DNA of 64,000 nt from Vicinamibacterales bacterium (GCA_036496585.1 DASXLB010000030.1:1-64000), one strand, 5' to 3'. Counted from the first letter of the stretch, positions 1 through 10,573 are shown. Notes: generated by a model not told the origin, from the sequence alone. Made by a program: numbers and translations.

Positions 1-553
1 CGACGAGCGGCAGCAGCGAGAGGTCCTCGGGATCGGCGAGAAAAAAGCCGCGCAGCCCGCGCACGCCGGCTTTCAACTGGCGCGGCGCCTCGATTTCGTC
101 GAGCCACTGCATCACCGATCGCCGGCCGAGCGCCGCGGCCACCGGACTGTCCCAGCGCGCCTCGGCGCGCTTGAAATCCTCGAGCTTCGGTCCGAGGCTC
201 TTGCCGACCCGCGCGAACGTCGACGGCGAGGCGTGAATGCGGCGCGTGCCGCGCGCATCGGGCCCGTAGAAGCCGAAGCCGCCGCGGAGGATGCGCACCG
301 GCTGCAGGCCGAGCGACTTCGCCAGCCCGAGCACGTGCTCCTGCTCGCCTTCGATGAGATCGGCGCCAGCCTCGCCCTGCTGGCGGTTCGCGAAGGCGTC
401 ACGCAGCGTCCAGACGCGTCCGCCGACCCGCGCGCGCGCCTCGACGACGGTCACCGCGGCGCCACGCGCCTCGAGCTCGCGGGCCGCCGCGAGGCCCGCC
501 AGGCCGGCCCCGGCGACGATGACGCTGACGCCGGTCAGATCGCGACTGCGCAT
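1..553 (-). CDS. Flavin-containing amine oxidase family protein (partial, C-terminus outside window)
   Basis: The 184 visible residues begin MRSRDLTG and lead into a classic FAD-binding Rossmann start (VIVAGAGLAGLAAARELE, GxGxxG at about residues 14-19), followed by the amine-oxidase signature ARVGGRVWT near residue 43. Known members oxidise amines or desaturate/oxidise polyenes and porphyrins with FAD; the substrate cannot be told here because the C-terminal part lies before base 1. The ATG at 553-551 was chosen because the dinucleotide-binding strand starts about 10 residues later, as is usual. It is transcribed divergently from the beta-lactamase-like gene at 579, with only 25 bp between the starts. 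A TAATCT box 6 nt upstream suggests a leaderless mRNA. Confidence 0.85.
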   Translation of the reverse strand, partial: MRSRDLTGVSVIVAGAGLAGLAAARELEARGAAVTVVEARARVGGRVWTLRDAFANRQQGEAGADLIEGEQEHVLGLAKSLGLQPVRILRGGFGFYGPDARGTRRIHASPSTFARVGKSLGPKLEDFKRAEARWDSPVAAALGRRSVMQWLDEIEAPRQLKAGVRGLRGFFLADPEDLSLLPLV

Positions 554-559
554 CGTTCA

Positions 560-569
560 AGATTACTAT
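560..569. promoter_or_regulatory. Overlapping divergent -10 boxes
   Basis: On the plus strand TACTAT (564-569) lies 9 nt before the ATG at 579. On the minus strand TAATCT (565-560) lies 6 nt before the ATG at 553. The two boxes share two bases in a short AT island between the two start codons, so both transcripts would start at or next to their start codons. Inferred from position and consensus only. Confidence 0.45.
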
Positions 570-578
570 TGGGAGCCG

Positions 579-1433
579 ATGTGGTGCCTGCTGCTCCTGC
601 TCATCCGGACGCCCGCACCCGCGGCAGACCTCGACGCGCGCGTCCACAAACTCATCGCCGCGAGCGGCGCCGAGGTCGCCGTCGCGATGCGGACGTTCGA
701 CGGCTCGCGCGAGCTCTTCATCGATCCCGACAAGCCGTTCCACGCGGCGAGCACGATGAAAGTGCCGATCATGATCGAGCTCTTCCGGCAGGCCGAGGCC
801 GGCCCGCTGCGCCTCGACGAGCCGCTCCCGATCAAGAACGAGTTCCACAGCATCGTCGACGGCAGCGTCTATCAGCTCAGCGTCGGCGACGACTCCGACG
901 CGGCGGTCTACCGGCACGTCGGCTCGACGATGTCGCTGCGCGATTTGTGCGAGGCGATGATCACCGTGAGCTCGAACTTCGCGGCCAACCTGCTGATCGA
1001 GCGCGTCGGCGCGGAGCACGTGCGGCAGACGGTGCATCGGCTGGGCGCCGACGGCATGATCGTGCTGCGCGGCGTCGAAGATCAGAAAGCGTTCGACCAG
1101 GGGATGAACAACCAGACGACGGCCCGCGCGCTGGAGGTCCTGCTGCTGAAGCTCGCGCAGGGAAAAGCGGTCAGCGCCAGGGCCGACGCCGAGATGGTGG
1201 CGGTCCTGAAGCGCCAGACGTTCCACGACGCGATCCCCGCCGGCCTGCCCGACGGCACCGTCGTCGCGCATAAGACCGGCAATATCACGAAGATCCATCA
1301 CGACGCGGCGATCGTCTACGGGCCGCGGCCCTACGTGCTCGTCGTGCTGGTGCGCGGAATCGAGGATCAGCAGGTGAGCGGGGCGCTCATTGCGTCGATC
1401 TCGCGCGAAGTCTGGACCTACCTCGAGAAGTGA
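579..1433 (+). CDS. Class A beta-lactamase-like serine hydrolase, exported
   Basis: A 284-residue protein with a short hydrophobic signal peptide (MWCLLLLL). It carries the penicillin-binding/class A serine hydrolase motifs in order: SxxK (STMK, S58/K61), an SxN motif written SSN (131-133; class A enzymes usually have SDN) and KTG (232-234, HKTGN). The omega-loop region reads VEDQKAFDQGMNN rather than the usual ExxLN pattern, so genuine beta-lactamase activity is uncertain; a peptidoglycan-directed or esterase role is equally possible. The start at 579 was preferred to upstream starts because it begins the signal peptide and has TACTAT 9 nt before it. Confidence 0.8.
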   Translation: MWCLLLLLIRTPAPAADLDARVHKLIAASGAEVAVAMRTFDGSRELFIDPDKPFHAASTMKVPIMIELFRQAEAGPLRLDEPLPIKNEFHSIVDGSVYQLSVGDDSDAAVYRHVGSTMSLRDLCEAMITVSSNFAANLLIERVGAEHVRQTVHRLGADGMIVLRGVEDQKAFDQGMNNQTTARALEVLLLKLAQGKAVSARADAEMVAVLKRQTFHDAIPAGLPDGTVVAHKTGNITKIHHDAAIVYGPRPYVLVVLVRGIEDQQVSGALIASISREVWTYLEK

Positions 1434-1533
1434 TGCGAGCGAGCGCCGCGAGCGAGCCACGCGAGCGGAGCGCGCCGGCGGAGCGGCGCCTGAGAACGCG
1501 TGTGGGGGAGTCCGAGGAGCGACGCCCCTCGGG
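1434..1533 (+). repeat. Dispersed hairpin repeat, copy 1
   Basis: A GC-rich element filling the gap between two genes, beginning at the stop codon of the hydrolase. Its 3' end is GGGGGAGTCCGAGGAGC followed by GACGCCCCTCGGGT (1504-1533), which folds into a hairpin ending 6 nt before the ATG at 1540. Its 5' part (agcgagccacgcgagcgg, gcgcgccggcg) is shared with the minus-strand copy at 49352-49446. Confidence 0.7.
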
Positions 1534-1539
1534 TAAGCG

Positions 1540-2472
1540 ATGAGCGAGCCGACGGTCCCGCAGGCGTTCGCAGCCGCGCTGGAGGCGCTCGTCGAGAAGG
1601 CACGGAAAGATGCGTCGGTGCTCGCCGCCATTCTCTGCGGCAGCCTGGCGCACGACACGGTCTGGGCGCGGTCCGACATCGATCTGGTCTTCGTCACGAT
1701 TGACGATCGCAAGGTGCCGGCCGGCGACATCCCGCTCTACGCCGACGGCGTCAACGTGCACGCGCTCCTGATGCCGCGGACCGATTTCCGGAAAGTCGTC
1801 GAAGGCGCCCTGCACGGATCGTTCATCCATTCGTTTCTGGCCAAGGGCCGCCTGCTCTACACGCACGACCCCACGATCGCCGCCCTCTTCGATCGGCTGC
1901 GCTCGCGCGGCGGGCGCGACACCGCCATCCTGCTGCTGCAGGCCGCCACCGGGGCACTCGGGCCGCTCTACAAGGCGCGCAAGTGGCTCGAAACGCGTGG
2001 CGACATCGCCTACACCGCGCTGTGGGTGCTCTTCACGGCCGGGCCGATCGCGAAAATGGAGGTGATCGCCGCCGGGCTGCTGCCCGACCGCGAGGTCCTG
2101 CCGCAGGCCGTGCCGATCAACCCGGCGCTCATGCAGACCATTTACCTCGACGTGCTGCGCGACGGCACGCGGCGCGAGACGATCGAGAAAGCGCTGGCGG
2201 CCGTCGAGGACTATCTTGCGGCGCGCGCCCCACAGGTGTTCGCGCCGGTGCTCGACTACCTGCGCCAGCACGGCGACGTGCGATCCAGCCGCGACATCGA
2301 CGATCACTTCAAGAAGACGTACGGGATCGAGAGCATGACGAGCGCATGCGAGTACCTGGCCGATCGCGGCCTGATCGACAAGGCGTCGACGCCGGTGCAG
2401 CTGACCAGACGCAGCACGGTGATGCTGGAGGAGCTCGCCTTCTTCGTCGCAGAGCCGCCGGCCGGCCGCTGA
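1540..2472 (+). CDS. Nucleotidyltransferase-domain protein with C-terminal helical/winged-helix-like region
   Basis: A 310-residue protein. The N-terminal 35-60 segment has the Pol-beta-type nucleotidyltransferase signature [20 protein letters not shown] (GS, then DxD), the metal-binding core of this superfamily (antibiotic nucleotidyltransferases, MNT toxins/antitoxins, GlnD-like). The middle is helical. Residues about 235-300 ([17 protein letters not shown]...[17 protein letters not shown]) resemble a winged helix. The substrate is unknown. It is preceded immediately by a dispersed hairpin repeat and shows no Shine-Dalgarno, so translation may depend on that hairpin. Confidence 0.75.
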   Translation: MSEPTVPQAFAAALEALVEKARKDASVLAAILCGSLAHDTVWARSDIDLVFVTIDDRKVPAGDIPLYADGVNVHALLMPRTDFRKVVEGALHGSFIHSFLAKGRLLYTHDPTIAALFDRLRSRGGRDTAILLLQAATGALGPLYKARKWLETRGDIAYTALWVLFTAGPIAKMEVIAAGLLPDREVLPQAVPINPALMQTIYLDVLRDGTRRETIEKALAAVEDYLAARAPQVFAPVLDYLRQHGDVRSSRDIDDHFKKTYGIESMTSACEYLADRGLIDKASTPVQLTRRSTVMLEELAFFVAEPPAGR

Positions 2473-2485
2473 ATTACTCCGGCCG

Positions 2486-2520
2486 GAATGTCGAATGTCG
2501 AATGCCGAATGTCGAATGCC
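2486..2520 (+). repeat. Five tandem 7-bp units GAATGYC at the uvrA start
   Basis: Five perfect head-to-tail units gaatgtc, gaatgtc, gaatgcc, gaatgtc, gaatgcc (2486-2520). The array overlaps the 5' end of uvrA and encodes its first residues (MSNAECRMP). No other copy was noticed in this window. Confidence 0.85.
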
Positions 2521-5419
2521 GAAGCCACCTCTCCCTAAAGCCGCGCCGCGCGGCGCCCCACGTACGACGATCGCCGTGCAGGGGGCGCGCGTCCACAACC
2601 TGCGCAAGGTCAGCGTCGAGATCCCGCGCGATCGGATGGTGGTCGTCACCGGGCTTTCGGGATCCGGCAAGTCGAGTCTCGCCTTCGACACCATCTACGC
2701 CGAGGGACAGCGCCGCTACCTCGAGTCGCTCTCCAGCTACGCCAAGCGGTTCGTCGCGCAGGTGTCGAAGCCCGACGTCGACTTCGTGTTCGGCTTATCG
2801 CCGGTGATCTCGATCGAGCAGAAGACGAACGCCAGCAACCCGCGCTCGACCGTCGGCACGATGACCGACATCGGCAGCTATCTGAACCTGGTGTTTGCGA
2901 CGATCGGCGACCCGCACTGTCCGCGGACGCAGGAGCCGGTGCCGAGCCGCTCGGCCAGCCAGATCCTCGAAGCGATCCTGGCGCTGCCCGACGGCGCCGA
3001 GATCGAGCTGCGCGCGCCGGTGTTCAAGGTCTACGGCGAGGATCTCGAATTCGTGTTCACCGAGGTCCGCAAGAAAGGCTGCCGCACGCTGATCATCGAC
3101 GGCAAGCCTGTCGACATCTCCGAAGAGGTCGATCTCGAGTCCGACGACGTCCGCCAGATGGACGCGATCGTCGATCGCTTCGTCGTGGCGCGGCGGCACG
3201 AAAAGGGCATCAAGGCAGGCATCGCCGCGACGCTGCTGCTCGGCGACGGCCTCATGCAGGTGCACGTCGCCAGGGGCGCCGGCAAGGCGGAGGCCGAGCG
3301 CTTCTACAAGGGGCTCAGCAGCGCCACGCATCATCTCGTCTACGGCGACATCGGGCCGGACTACTTCGTCTTCAACAACCCCGACAGCGCCTGCCGCACC
3401 TGCGGCGGCCTCGGCGTCGACAAGGTCACGCATCCGGAGCTGCTCATCCCGGATCCGAAGCGCAGCATCCTCGGCGGCTGCTTCGTGAAGGAGGCCTACA
3501 AATACAACCCCGACACCTGGGACGGGCGGATGATGTACAGCCTCTCGGTCGCGCTCGACTTCCCGCTCGACTCGCCGTGGAAGCAGCTGCCGGAGAAGAC
3601 CCGCACGGCGATTCTCTACGGGGTCGACCGGAAGATCGCGCTGCGCACGCCGCCGGACGCCAAGGCGGCGTTGAAGTCGAACGAGGAGGGACGCGAGCTG
3701 GGCTGGAAAGGCATCGCCCGCCGCATCGAGCGCCACTATCGCCGCTACCGGCAGCGCGGCGAGGCGAACTCGAACATGGAGGCGTGGCTCGACAAGGTGA
3801 TGGTCGAGCAGACCTGCCCCGACTGCCAGGGCGCCCGCCTGCGCGCGACGCGCCTGCTGTTCACAATCGGCGGCAAGTCGATCTACGAGATCGGCCAGCT
3901 CAATTTCGACGAGCTGCACGACTTCCTCGGCACGATCAAGCCGTCGGGCCGCGGCGCCGACGCCGGGCGACAGGTGCTCAAGGAGATCCGCGGCCGCCTC
4001 GGCCTGCTGCTCGGCATCGGCCTCGACTATCTGAACTTCAACCGCCGCTCGGGCACGCTCTCGGGCGGCGAATCGCAGCGGATCCGGCTCTCGACGCAGA
4101 TCGGATCGGGGCTGATGGGCATGCTCTACGTCCTCGACGAGCCGAGCATCGGTCTCCACCCGAAAGACAACGTCAAGATGATCCACACGATCGAGAGCCT
4201 GCGCGACATCGGCAACACCGTGATCGTCGTCGAGCACGACGAAGACACGATCCGAGCGGCCGATCACCTGATCGAGATGGGGCCCGGCGCCGGCGTCCAT
4301 GGCGGGCAGGTCGTCGTCGAGGGCACGCTCGACGACATTCTCCGATGCAAGGCGTCGCCGACCGGGCAGTTCCTGTCGGGCAAGCGGTCCATCGCGACGC
4401 CGTCACGACGCCGCGCCGGCAACGGCCACGTGCTGACCGTGCGCGGCGCTCGCGAGAACAACCTCAAGTCGCTCGACGTGCCGTTTCCACTGGGCACGAT
4501 GATCGCGATCACCGGCGCCTCCGGCTCCGGCAAGAGCACCCTGATCAACGAGGTCCTCTATAAGGCGCTGTGGAAGCACCTCGTCGACACGCGCACGCTG
4601 CCCGGCGCGCACGACCGCATCGACGGCCTGGAGCAGGTTCGCCGCGTCGTGAACATCGACCAGTCCCCGATCGGCCGGAACAGCCGCTCCAATCCGGCGA
4701 CCTACATCGGCTTCTACGACGCCATCCGCGATCTCTTCACGGCGACACCGCTCGCCGCCGAGCGGGCCTACAAGCCAGGACGCTTCAGCTTCAACGTCGC
4801 CGGCGGGCGCTGCGACGAGTGCCAGGGGGAAGGGGCGATCACCACGCAGCTCTACTTCATGCCCGACGTCGAGGTGACGTGCGGGGTCTGCAAGGGGGCG
4901 CGCTTCAACAACGAGACGCTGGAAGTCACCGTTCGCGGCAAGACGATCGCCGACGTCCTCAGTATGTCGGTCGAGGAAGGAGTCGGCTTCTTTGCCGCCG
5001 ATCCCACCATTCAGCGCAAGGTCAGAGTCCTCGCCGAACTCGGACTCGGCTACCTCACGCTCGGCCAGTCGTCGACGACGCTGTCGGGCGGCGAGGCGCA
5101 GCGCGTCAAGATCGCGACCGAGCTGAGCACGCTGCAGCGCTCGAAGCACACGATCTACATCCTCGACGAGCCGACGACGGGGCTGCACCTGGCGGACATT
5201 CAACAGCTGCTGGATTCGCTGAACCGCCTCGTCGACGCCGGCCACACGGTGATCCTGATCGAGCACCACATGGACGTGATCAAGACGGCAGATCACGTGA
5301 TCGATCTCGGCCCGGAAGGCGGCCACGCCGGCGGCAGAGTCGTCGTCACCGGCACGCCGGAACAAGTCGCCAGATGCAAGGCGTCCCACACGGGTGCGTT
5401 CCTCAAGAAACACCTGTAG
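2495..5419 (+). CDS. uvrA: UvrA-family excinuclease ATPase
   Basis: A 974-residue UvrA: the damage-recognition ATPase of nucleotide excision repair, which acts as a dimer with UvrB on DNA. It has two ABC modules, with Walker [10 protein letters not shown] (about 52-60) and GASGSGKST (about 673-681), signatures LSGGESQRI (about 521) and LSGGEAQRV (about 863), and Walker [10 protein letters not shown] and LDEPTTGLH. The C-terminal zinc finger is intact (CDEC about 772, CGVC about 795). The first zinc module is degenerate: only the second pair CRTC (about 300) remains and the preceding CxxC is replaced by a tyrosine/glycine-rich stretch. Start options are 2495 or 2516 (MPKPPLPK); both lie in the GAATGYC array and neither has an SD. 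It may be a UvrA paralogue rather than the main UvrA. Confidence 0.92.
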   Translation: MSNAECRMPKPPLPKAAPRGAPRTTIAVQGARVHNLRKVSVEIPRDRMVVVTGLSGSGKSSLAFDTIYAEGQRRYLESLSSYAKRFVAQVSKPDVDFVFGLSPVISIEQKTNASNPRSTVGTMTDIGSYLNLVFATIGDPHCPRTQEPVPSRSASQILEAILALPDGAEIELRAPVFKVYGEDLEFVFTEVRKKGCRTLIIDGKPVDISEEVDLESDDVRQMDAIVDRFVVARRHEKGIKAGIAATLLLGDGLMQVHVARGAGKAEAERFYKGLSSATHHLVYGDIGPDYFVFNNPDSACRTCGGLGVDKVTHPELLIPDPKRSILGGCFVKEAYKYNPDTWDGRMMYSLSVALDFPLDSPWKQLPEKTRTAILYGVDRKIALRTPPDAKAALKSNEEGRELGWKGIARRIERHYRRYRQRGEANSNMEAWLDKVMVEQTCPDCQGARLRATRLLFTIGGKSIYEIGQLNFDELHDFLGTIKPSGRGADAGRQVLKEIRGRLGLLLGIGLDYLNFNRRSGTLSGGESQRIRLSTQIGSGLMGMLYVLDEPSIGLHPKDNVKMIHTIESLRDIGNTVIVVEHDEDTIRAADHLIEMGPGAGVHGGQVVVEGTLDDILRCKASPTGQFLSGKRSIATPSRRRAGNGHVLTVRGARENNLKSLDVPFPLGTMIAITGASGSGKSTLINEVLYKALWKHLVDTRTLPGAHDRIDGLEQVRRVVNIDQSPIGRNSRSNPATYIGFYDAIRDLFTATPLAAERAYKPGRFSFNVAGGRCDECQGEGAITTQLYFMPDVEVTCGVCKGARFNNETLEVTVRGKTIADVLSMSVEEGVGFFAADPTIQRKVRVLAELGLGYLTLGQSSTTLSGGEAQRVKIATELSTLQRSKHTIYILDEPTTGLHLADIQQLLDSLNRLVDAGHTVILIEHHMDVIKTADHVIDLGPEGGHAGGRVVVTGTPEQVARCKASHTGAFLKKHL

Positions 5420-5423
5420 CAGG

Positions 5424-5429
5424 TAAGAT
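5424..5429 (+). promoter_or_regulatory. -10 box TAAGAT, leaderless promoter of the LD-carboxypeptidase
   Basis: TAAGAT begins 5 bp after the uvrA stop and ends 7 nt before the ATG at 5437. This spacing would place the transcription start at the start codon. Confidence 0.5.
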
Positions 5430-5436
5430 GCCTCGC

Positions 5437-6480
5437 ATGCAGCGACGCGAATTCCTTCAATCCGCGGCGATCGTCTCGGCGGCGGCGGTCGTGCCCCTGG
5501 CGGCGCGCGCCGCGGCCACGCCTGGCGTGATCAAACCGAAGCGGCTCGCCGCCGGCGATACGGTGACGCTCGTCGCGCCGGCGAATGCGACGTTCAACAC
5601 CGTCGATCTCGAAATTGCGAAGGAGTCGCTCGCCGCGCTCGGCTTCAAGGTCAAGGTCGGCGCGCACCTGCTCGATCGCCACGGCTACCTCGCCGGCGAC
5701 GACAAGGCGCGCGCCGCCGACATCAACACCGCGTTCGCCGATCCGTCGGTCGCCGCGGTGCACGCGATTCGCGGGGGCTGGGGCAGCGCGCGGCTGCTGC
5801 CGTACCTCGACTTCGACATGATCCGCAGCAATCCGAAAGTGATCATCGGCTTCAGCGACGTCACCGCCCTGCTGCTGTCCATCCTTGGCAAGAGCGGCCT
5901 CGTCACGTTCCACGGCCCGATTGGCCTCGGCCGCTGGGACAGCTATTCACTCGACTACTACAAGCGCGTCCTGTTCACCGGCGAGCGGGTGACCTACACC
6001 AACAAGCAGGGTCTCTCTGAGCGCAACGCGCTCGTGCAGACCGAGTTCCGGACGCAGACGATCACTCCGGGCCGGGCGCGCGGCCGGCTGGTCGGCGGGA
6101 ACCTCACCGTGATGACCACCATCCTGGGATCGCCCTATCTGCCCGACTGGGACGACACGATCCTCTTCACCGAGGACACCCACGAAGACTTCTACCGCAT
6201 CGACCGCATGCTGACGCAGCTGAAGCTGGCTGGGGTGCTCGGCAAGATCAAGGGCTTCGTCTTCGGTAGCTGCGCCGAGTGCGGCCCTGGCGACGGCAAC
6301 TATGGCGCGCTGACGCTCGAGGAGATATTCGCCGACCACATCAAGCCGCTCGGCGTGCCGGCGTGGTCTGGTGCGATGATCGGGCACTCCCAACCGCAGT
6401 GGACGCTGCCGCTCGGCGTGCAGGTGGAGATCGACGCCGACAAAGGATCACTGACGCTGCTCGAGACGCCCGTCGCCTAA
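5437..6480 (+). CDS. LD-carboxypeptidase (peptidase S66 family), Tat-exported
   Basis: Members of the S66 family remove the terminal D-Ala from murein tetrapeptides (LdcA) or hydrolyse related amides (MccF). The 347-residue protein starts with a twin-arginine signal ([19 protein letters not shown]). The nucleophile elbow is [11 protein letters not shown] (S140), the acidic triad member lies in [14 protein letters not shown] and the histidine in [16 protein letters not shown] near the C-terminus. ATG 5437 is preferred over ATG 5428 because it starts the Tat signal and 5428 overlaps the TAAGAT box. The gene runs convergent with the HEAT-cyclophilin gene and overlaps it by 4 bp at the stop codons. 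Confidence 0.88.
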   Translation: MQRREFLQSAAIVSAAAVVPLAARAAATPGVIKPKRLAAGDTVTLVAPANATFNTVDLEIAKESLAALGFKVKVGAHLLDRHGYLAGDDKARAADINTAFADPSVAAVHAIRGGWGSARLLPYLDFDMIRSNPKVIIGFSDVTALLLSILGKSGLVTFHGPIGLGRWDSYSLDYYKRVLFTGERVTYTNKQGLSERNALVQTEFRTQTITPGRARGRLVGGNLTVMTTILGSPYLPDWDDTILFTEDTHEDFYRIDRMLTQLKLAGVLGKIKGFVFGSCAECGPGDGNYGALTLEEIFADHIKPLGVPAWSGAMIGHSQPQWTLPLGVQVEIDADKGSLTLLETPVA

Positions 6481-8591
6481 CGCTCGTCTGGTCCCGGACA
6501 GCGCGTGCTCGTGATCGACTCCATCATGTCGCCTTCTTCGATGGCGCCGACCGAGCCCATGTCAAGGACGTGCGCGAAGATGGTGTAGCCGCGATCGAGC
6601 CGCGGATTGCCGACGAGATTGATGTAGAACTGCGCATCGCCGGTATTGCGGCCTCGGATCGACAAACCGACCGACCCAGCCGTGTTCGGCAGCGCAATCT
6701 CGTCGCGCATGTATTCCTTGTGTCCCGAATACTCGTTCGCGCCGGGACTGCCCATCTGGACGACGAAGTTCGGGACGAGGCGGTGGATGTAAAGACGGTC
6801 GTAGTAATGATCGACCAGCGCCAGCTTGAGGAACCGGTCGGCGGCGATCGGCGCTCCTTCCGGAGCCATGCGCATCCGGAAATACTGGCCGGATGACAAC
6901 GCTACCTTGACGCACTGGTTCGACAGATCAGAAAACTGCTGCTGCCAGCCGCGCTGCACCGGCGGCGGCTCGGCCTTCACCGGGCTGCCGGTCAGTTTCG
7001 AAAGCAGCTCGGCGGCCGCGGCGGCCACGACCGGGTCGAAGTCCTTCGCCAGCGGCCGCAACCGCGCCACGTCGCTCGGCCTGGCGCGGACGTTCAGCGC
7101 GTCGATCAGCGCCAGGCGTCCGTCACGCGAGGATTCTTTCTGGCCGGACGTCAAGCGCAGCAGCCCGTCCACCAGCGCGGCCGTCAGTTTCTCGTCGGCC
7201 GGCGCCGCCTTCGCGAGGATCGCCGCCGCTCGCAGCAGCTGCACGTCGTCGCGCCCGAGATCGGCAATCAGCACCGGATCCCCGCGGTCGTTTTTCAAGG
7301 CGAGCAGCGGTGCCAGCGCCGCTTCGCGGACGTTGTCGTCGGTGTCGTAGGCCAGCTTCTCGAGCCGCGGAATGTCGTCGAGCGCCACGACCGCGCGCAC
7401 CGCATACATGCGGACCCATGGTGACTGGTGCGTCACGAACGCGTTCGCGAACAGCGCCACCTTCTCAGGCGCGCGCTTGGCCATGGTCACGAAGACGTGG
7501 GTCTCTCGCGACCACGATCCCTGCACCGGCGGTACGCGGAGATCGCCGTCGAGACGTTTCGTGATGTCTTCGTCGTCTTTGCACAGATCGCCGAGGGCGT
7601 CGATCGCCTCGAGCGCGACGAGCCGGCTCGGATCGTCCAGGAGATCGACAATCGGGCCGCAGCCCTGCGTCTTTGCTTCGAAGCGGACGTAGCCGCGCAG
7701 TCCGAGGTAACGGTCGCCGCTCTTCAGCGCGAACTGGATTTCGTCGAGGAGCTGTGCCGGGTCGAGACCGCCGCCGGTCCCGACGAGCGCTTCGGTCGCA
7801 AGCCTGACGATTTCGGGGTTCTCGCCGGCGTGCAGCGCGGTGAGTTCCAGCTCGGCGTCGAGCCCGCGGCCGACGAGCGTGCGAAACGCCGAGATTCGCA
7901 CCACGGCTTCGTTCCCCGATTGGTCGGTAGCGAGCTGACGCAGTCGCGTCAGCGTGTCACTCTCCAGTTGCGCGAACCTCGGATTCAGGCGGACCAGCGA
8001 CTCGAGCGTCGCGATCGCCTGATGGGCGACGCCCTCGGTGCGCGGGTTCGGCTCGAGCCTCTCGTAGGCCCGGAGCAGGCGGCGCTCAGCCGCGTGGAAC
8101 TGTTCTTCCGTCCCGTAGGTGATGCTCCCGAGCGGCGCGACGATGGGCGACCGGCCATCTGGCGCATCCAGATCTGAGAGGGTCAGGAACCACGCGGCGA
8201 CGTCGGCGATGAGCTGCGGATCGCGGGCGGGATCGAACCGGTACAACGACTGCGCGACGGCGTCCGCAGCATAGGCGCGGCGGTCGTGGATCGTGGTCGG
8301 CTTGTCGAAGGGGGTGCGGGTCTCGGCCAACGCCACCAGGGGAGGCACGTTGGCCGGATCCTCGAGACGGCCCAGCGCGCGCAGCGCGTAGCGCTGGATC
8401 GTCGGATCCGTCGCCTTCGCGAGCGGCCAGAACGCATCGGCGCCGAGCCATGCCTTCTCGGCGTTGAGCACGGCGAGCGGCTCACCAAAGAGCCGCACCT
8501 GTGCGGCGACGCCGTTGGCGGGCGCTACGATCGTCCTGGTGGTCTGCGCCACCAGCCACAAGCCGGCAAGCGACGCCGCGATCAACTTCAT
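6477..8591 (-). CDS. HEAT-repeat protein fused to a C-terminal cyclophilin-type peptidyl-prolyl isomerase, exported
   Basis: A 704-residue protein with an N-terminal signal peptide ([17 protein letters not shown]). Residues about 40-520 are a long series of HEAT-like helical pairs ([32 protein letters not shown] and similar). About 530-700 is a cyclophilin domain ([56 protein letters not shown]). Cyclophilins isomerise Xaa-Pro bonds; here the HEAT solenoid probably presents client proteins in the periplasm. It follows the two M49 peptidases (38-bp gap) and is likely the last gene of that operon. The start at 8591 was chosen because it begins the signal peptide; the frame is open further upstream but lies inside the peptidase gene. 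Confidence 0.88.
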   Translation of the reverse strand: MKLIAASLAGLWLVAQTTRTIVAPANGVAAQVRLFGEPLAVLNAEKAWLGADAFWPLAKATDPTIQRYALRALGRLEDPANVPPLVALAETRTPFDKPTTIHDRRAYAADAVAQSLYRFDPARDPQLIADVAAWFLTLSDLDAPDGRSPIVAPLGSITYGTEEQFHAAERRLLRAYERLEPNPRTEGVAHQAIATLESLVRLNPRFAQLESDTLTRLRQLATDQSGNEAVVRISAFRTLVGRGLDAELELTALHAGENPEIVRLATEALVGTGGGLDPAQLLDEIQFALKSGDRYLGLRGYVRFEAKTQGCGPIVDLLDDPSRLVALEAIDALGDLCKDDEDITKRLDGDLRVPPVQGSWSRETHVFVTMAKRAPEKVALFANAFVTHQSPWVRMYAVRAVVALDDIPRLEKLAYDTDDNVREAALAPLLALKNDRGDPVLIADLGRDDVQLLRAAAILAKAAPADEKLTAALVDGLLRLTSGQKESSRDGRLALIDALNVRARPSDVARLRPLAKDFDPVVAAAAAELLSKLTGSPVKAEPPPVQRGWQQQFSDLSNQCVKVALSSGQYFRMRMAPEGAPIAADRFLKLALVDHYYDRLYIHRLVPNFVVQMGSPGANEYSGHKEYMRDEIALPNTAGSVGLSIRGRNTGDAQFYINLVGNPRLDRGYTIFAHVLDMGSVGAIEEGDMMESITSTRCPGPDER

Positions 8592-8629
8592 CTCGTCTCG
8601 TTGGCGGACCTGAAGGCCCTGCGCTCCGC

Positions 8630-10573
8630 CTACGTGCGTCCCGAATACTCCAGCATCTGCGCCGCCAGATCCAGCGGATACGTGATCTGGACGTCGGTGA
8701 TGACGCCGTCGCCGTCGCGCACGGCTTCGAGGCGCGGCTGCACGAACCCGGTGTACGACGGCATCTGCAAGCGCTCGACGCGCGCCACCACCTCGTCGCG
8801 CAGCAGCGGATCGAAATGGACGCCGTAGGTCTCGAACAGCGTCTTCGCCGCCGCGTAGTCCCCTTCCGACTTGATGCGCTGGACCTCCGCGAGCAGGCGG
8901 CCGACCCCGCGCTGAAACGCCGTGACGTCGACGACGAGGTAGTAGATCTTGCCGTCGCGGCGCCGCACGTCGATCGCGCTGGTGTTCTCGATCAGCCAGC
9001 GGACGATCATCTGCCGGTTGCGCATGTGGTCTTCTTCGATCTGCGTCCCCTCGCGCACGCGGCGCAGCTGCACCAGGGCGTTGCGCGCGTAGGCCTCGTA
9101 TTCGGCGCGCACGATCTCGTCGTGGTCGGCCGAATCGACCAGCCCCAGATCGGCGATCTTCGGATCCGGCAGGAAGTAGAGCGCGACGAGATCGGCGCGC
9201 GATTCCTCGAGCGCCGAGTACTGCTCCTTCAACACGCCCTGCGGATTGCCATTGAGGTGCTCGCGGATCTTGCCCGAGCCGTGGCCGATCACCTCGTGCA
9301 TGTTGGTGGTCAGCTCGGAGGCGATGCTGCTCCACTTTTCGGCACGCGCCGCCTCCTCGTCGCTCCACGCGAACTCGCGCCGGAATTCAGGGAGCGTGGA
9401 CTTGTCGTAGGCCTGGGTGGCGTTCGACAGCGACACCGACTTGCTGCCGTGCTGCTCGCGGATACGCTGGTCGTTGGGCAGGTTGATGCCGACCGGGGTC
9501 ACAGGGCCCGAGTCGCCGGTCTCGACGACGACGTCGATGGCGTTGGCGGAGATGCCGCAGACACCGCGCTTCTTATAATCGTCGTCCCACGGCATGCGAT
9601 CCTCGAACCACTGCGCCGCGTCTGCGAGCTTGCGGATCTCCCTGGTCTTGAGCGGATTGACGTAGTAGACGAGCGCTTCCCAGGCGCCCTTGACGCCGCG
9701 CGCATCCATGTAGACCTCGACGAAGCCGTTGATCGTGTCGACCGGCGAGTCGCGATCATGGACCCAGGCGATGTCGTAGCCGACGCGGTCGGCGGCCTCG
9801 CCGGTCTCGTAGAACCGGATCAGCGCGTCCAGCGCCGCCGCCATCGCCTGTGTGGCGAGCGGCACGGCGGCCTGGAGATGGCGGACGATCTCGCGAATAT
9901 AGGTGTCGTAGCGGCCGCCGACCCGGTAGACCTCTTCGACGAGCGCGCCGTCTTTCATCACGAGCCGCGAGTTCAGGGGATAGCGCTCGTCGAACCCGTC
10001 CAGGTCCGCCATGGCCACGCCGCGATACAGGTTGTTGGCGCTCGCCTGCAGGATGTCGTGGCCGGCGCCGGGGGTCTTGCTGGTCACGATCGGCTCGAAG
10101 CCGGGATCGAAAAAGCAGCGCTCGAGGCGCGCGAGCAGGTCGGGCAGCGACTCTCCGGCGCGCAACGGGAAACGCGCGCCGTTGGCCGCGGCGCGCTTCG
10201 ACGCCGCCGCCAGCGCCCCGGCCGTCGTCTTCAGCACGAACTTGCGGGCGGTGAGGTTGTTGTAGGGGCCGGTGTTGATCCAGAACAGTTTCGTGTAGCT
10301 CCAGATCGCACCGAGCACGCCGGGATCGAGGCCCTCGGCGTGCGTGACGATCTCCTCCAGCACGTCCCGCATCTCGAGGTTGTGCTCGTACCGCTGGTCG
10401 TAATAGATGTCGCGCCCGGCGATGGCCGCGAGGTACAGGTGGTAGATCAGCGTCTTCTCGCGCAGCGGCAGCTCGGCGAAGCCGTCGGCATAGAGCTGGA
10501 CGACGGCGGCGTCTTCGACACGCTCGAGGAGATACGGACGCCGGTCGGCGGCCGCGGCGGTCGGCGTGCTCAT
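8630..10573 (-). CDS. M49-family (dipeptidyl-peptidase III-like) metallopeptidase, cytosolic
   Basis: A 647-residue zinc peptidase. The M49 zinc motif HExxGH is present as HEVIGHGSGK (about 426-431), with the third ligand in LEESRADL some 30 residues on. DPP III-type enzymes remove dipeptides from oligopeptides. There is no signal peptide (MSTPTAAAADRRPYLLERV), so the product should stay in the cytosol, unlike the upstream paralogue. ATG 10573-10571 overlaps the upstream stop (ATGA), indicating translational coupling. The two proteins share the same motifs (DILQASANN, RGVxxADLxGFDERYPLNSR), so they arose by tandem duplication. Confidence 0.9.
   Translation of the reverse strand: MSTPTAAAADRRPYLLERVEDAAVVQLYADGFAELPLREKTLIYHLYLAAIAGRDIYYDQRYEHNLEMRDVLEEIVTHAEGLDPGVLGAIWSYTKLFWINTGPYNNLTARKFVLKTTAGALAAASKRAAANGARFPLRAGESLPDLLARLERCFFDPGFEPIVTSKTPGAGHDILQASANNLYRGVAMADLDGFDERYPLNSRLVMKDGALVEEVYRVGGRYDTYIREIVRHLQAAVPLATQAMAAALDALIRFYETGEAADRVGYDIAWVHDRDSPVDTINGFVEVYMDARGVKGAWEALVYYVNPLKTREIRKLADAAQWFEDRMPWDDDYKKRGVCGISANAIDVVVETGDSGPVTPVGINLPNDQRIREQHGSKSVSLSNATQAYDKSTLPEFRREFAWSDEEAARAEKWSSIASELTTNMHEVIGHGSGKIREHLNGNPQGVLKEQYSALEESRADLVALYFLPDPKIADLGLVDSADHDEIVRAEYEAYARNALVQLRRVREGTQIEEDHMRNRQMIVRWLIENTSAIDVRRRDGKIYYLVVDVTAFQRGVGRLLAEVQRIKSEGDYAAAKTLFETYGVHFDPLLRDEVVARVERLQMPSYTGFVQPRLEAVRDGDGVITDVQITYPLDLAAQMLEYSGRT

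Noticed and set aside
8592..9368. An upstream extension of the HEAT-cyclophilin frame
   Set aside because: It overlaps the M49 gene and would bury the signal peptide that starts at 8591.
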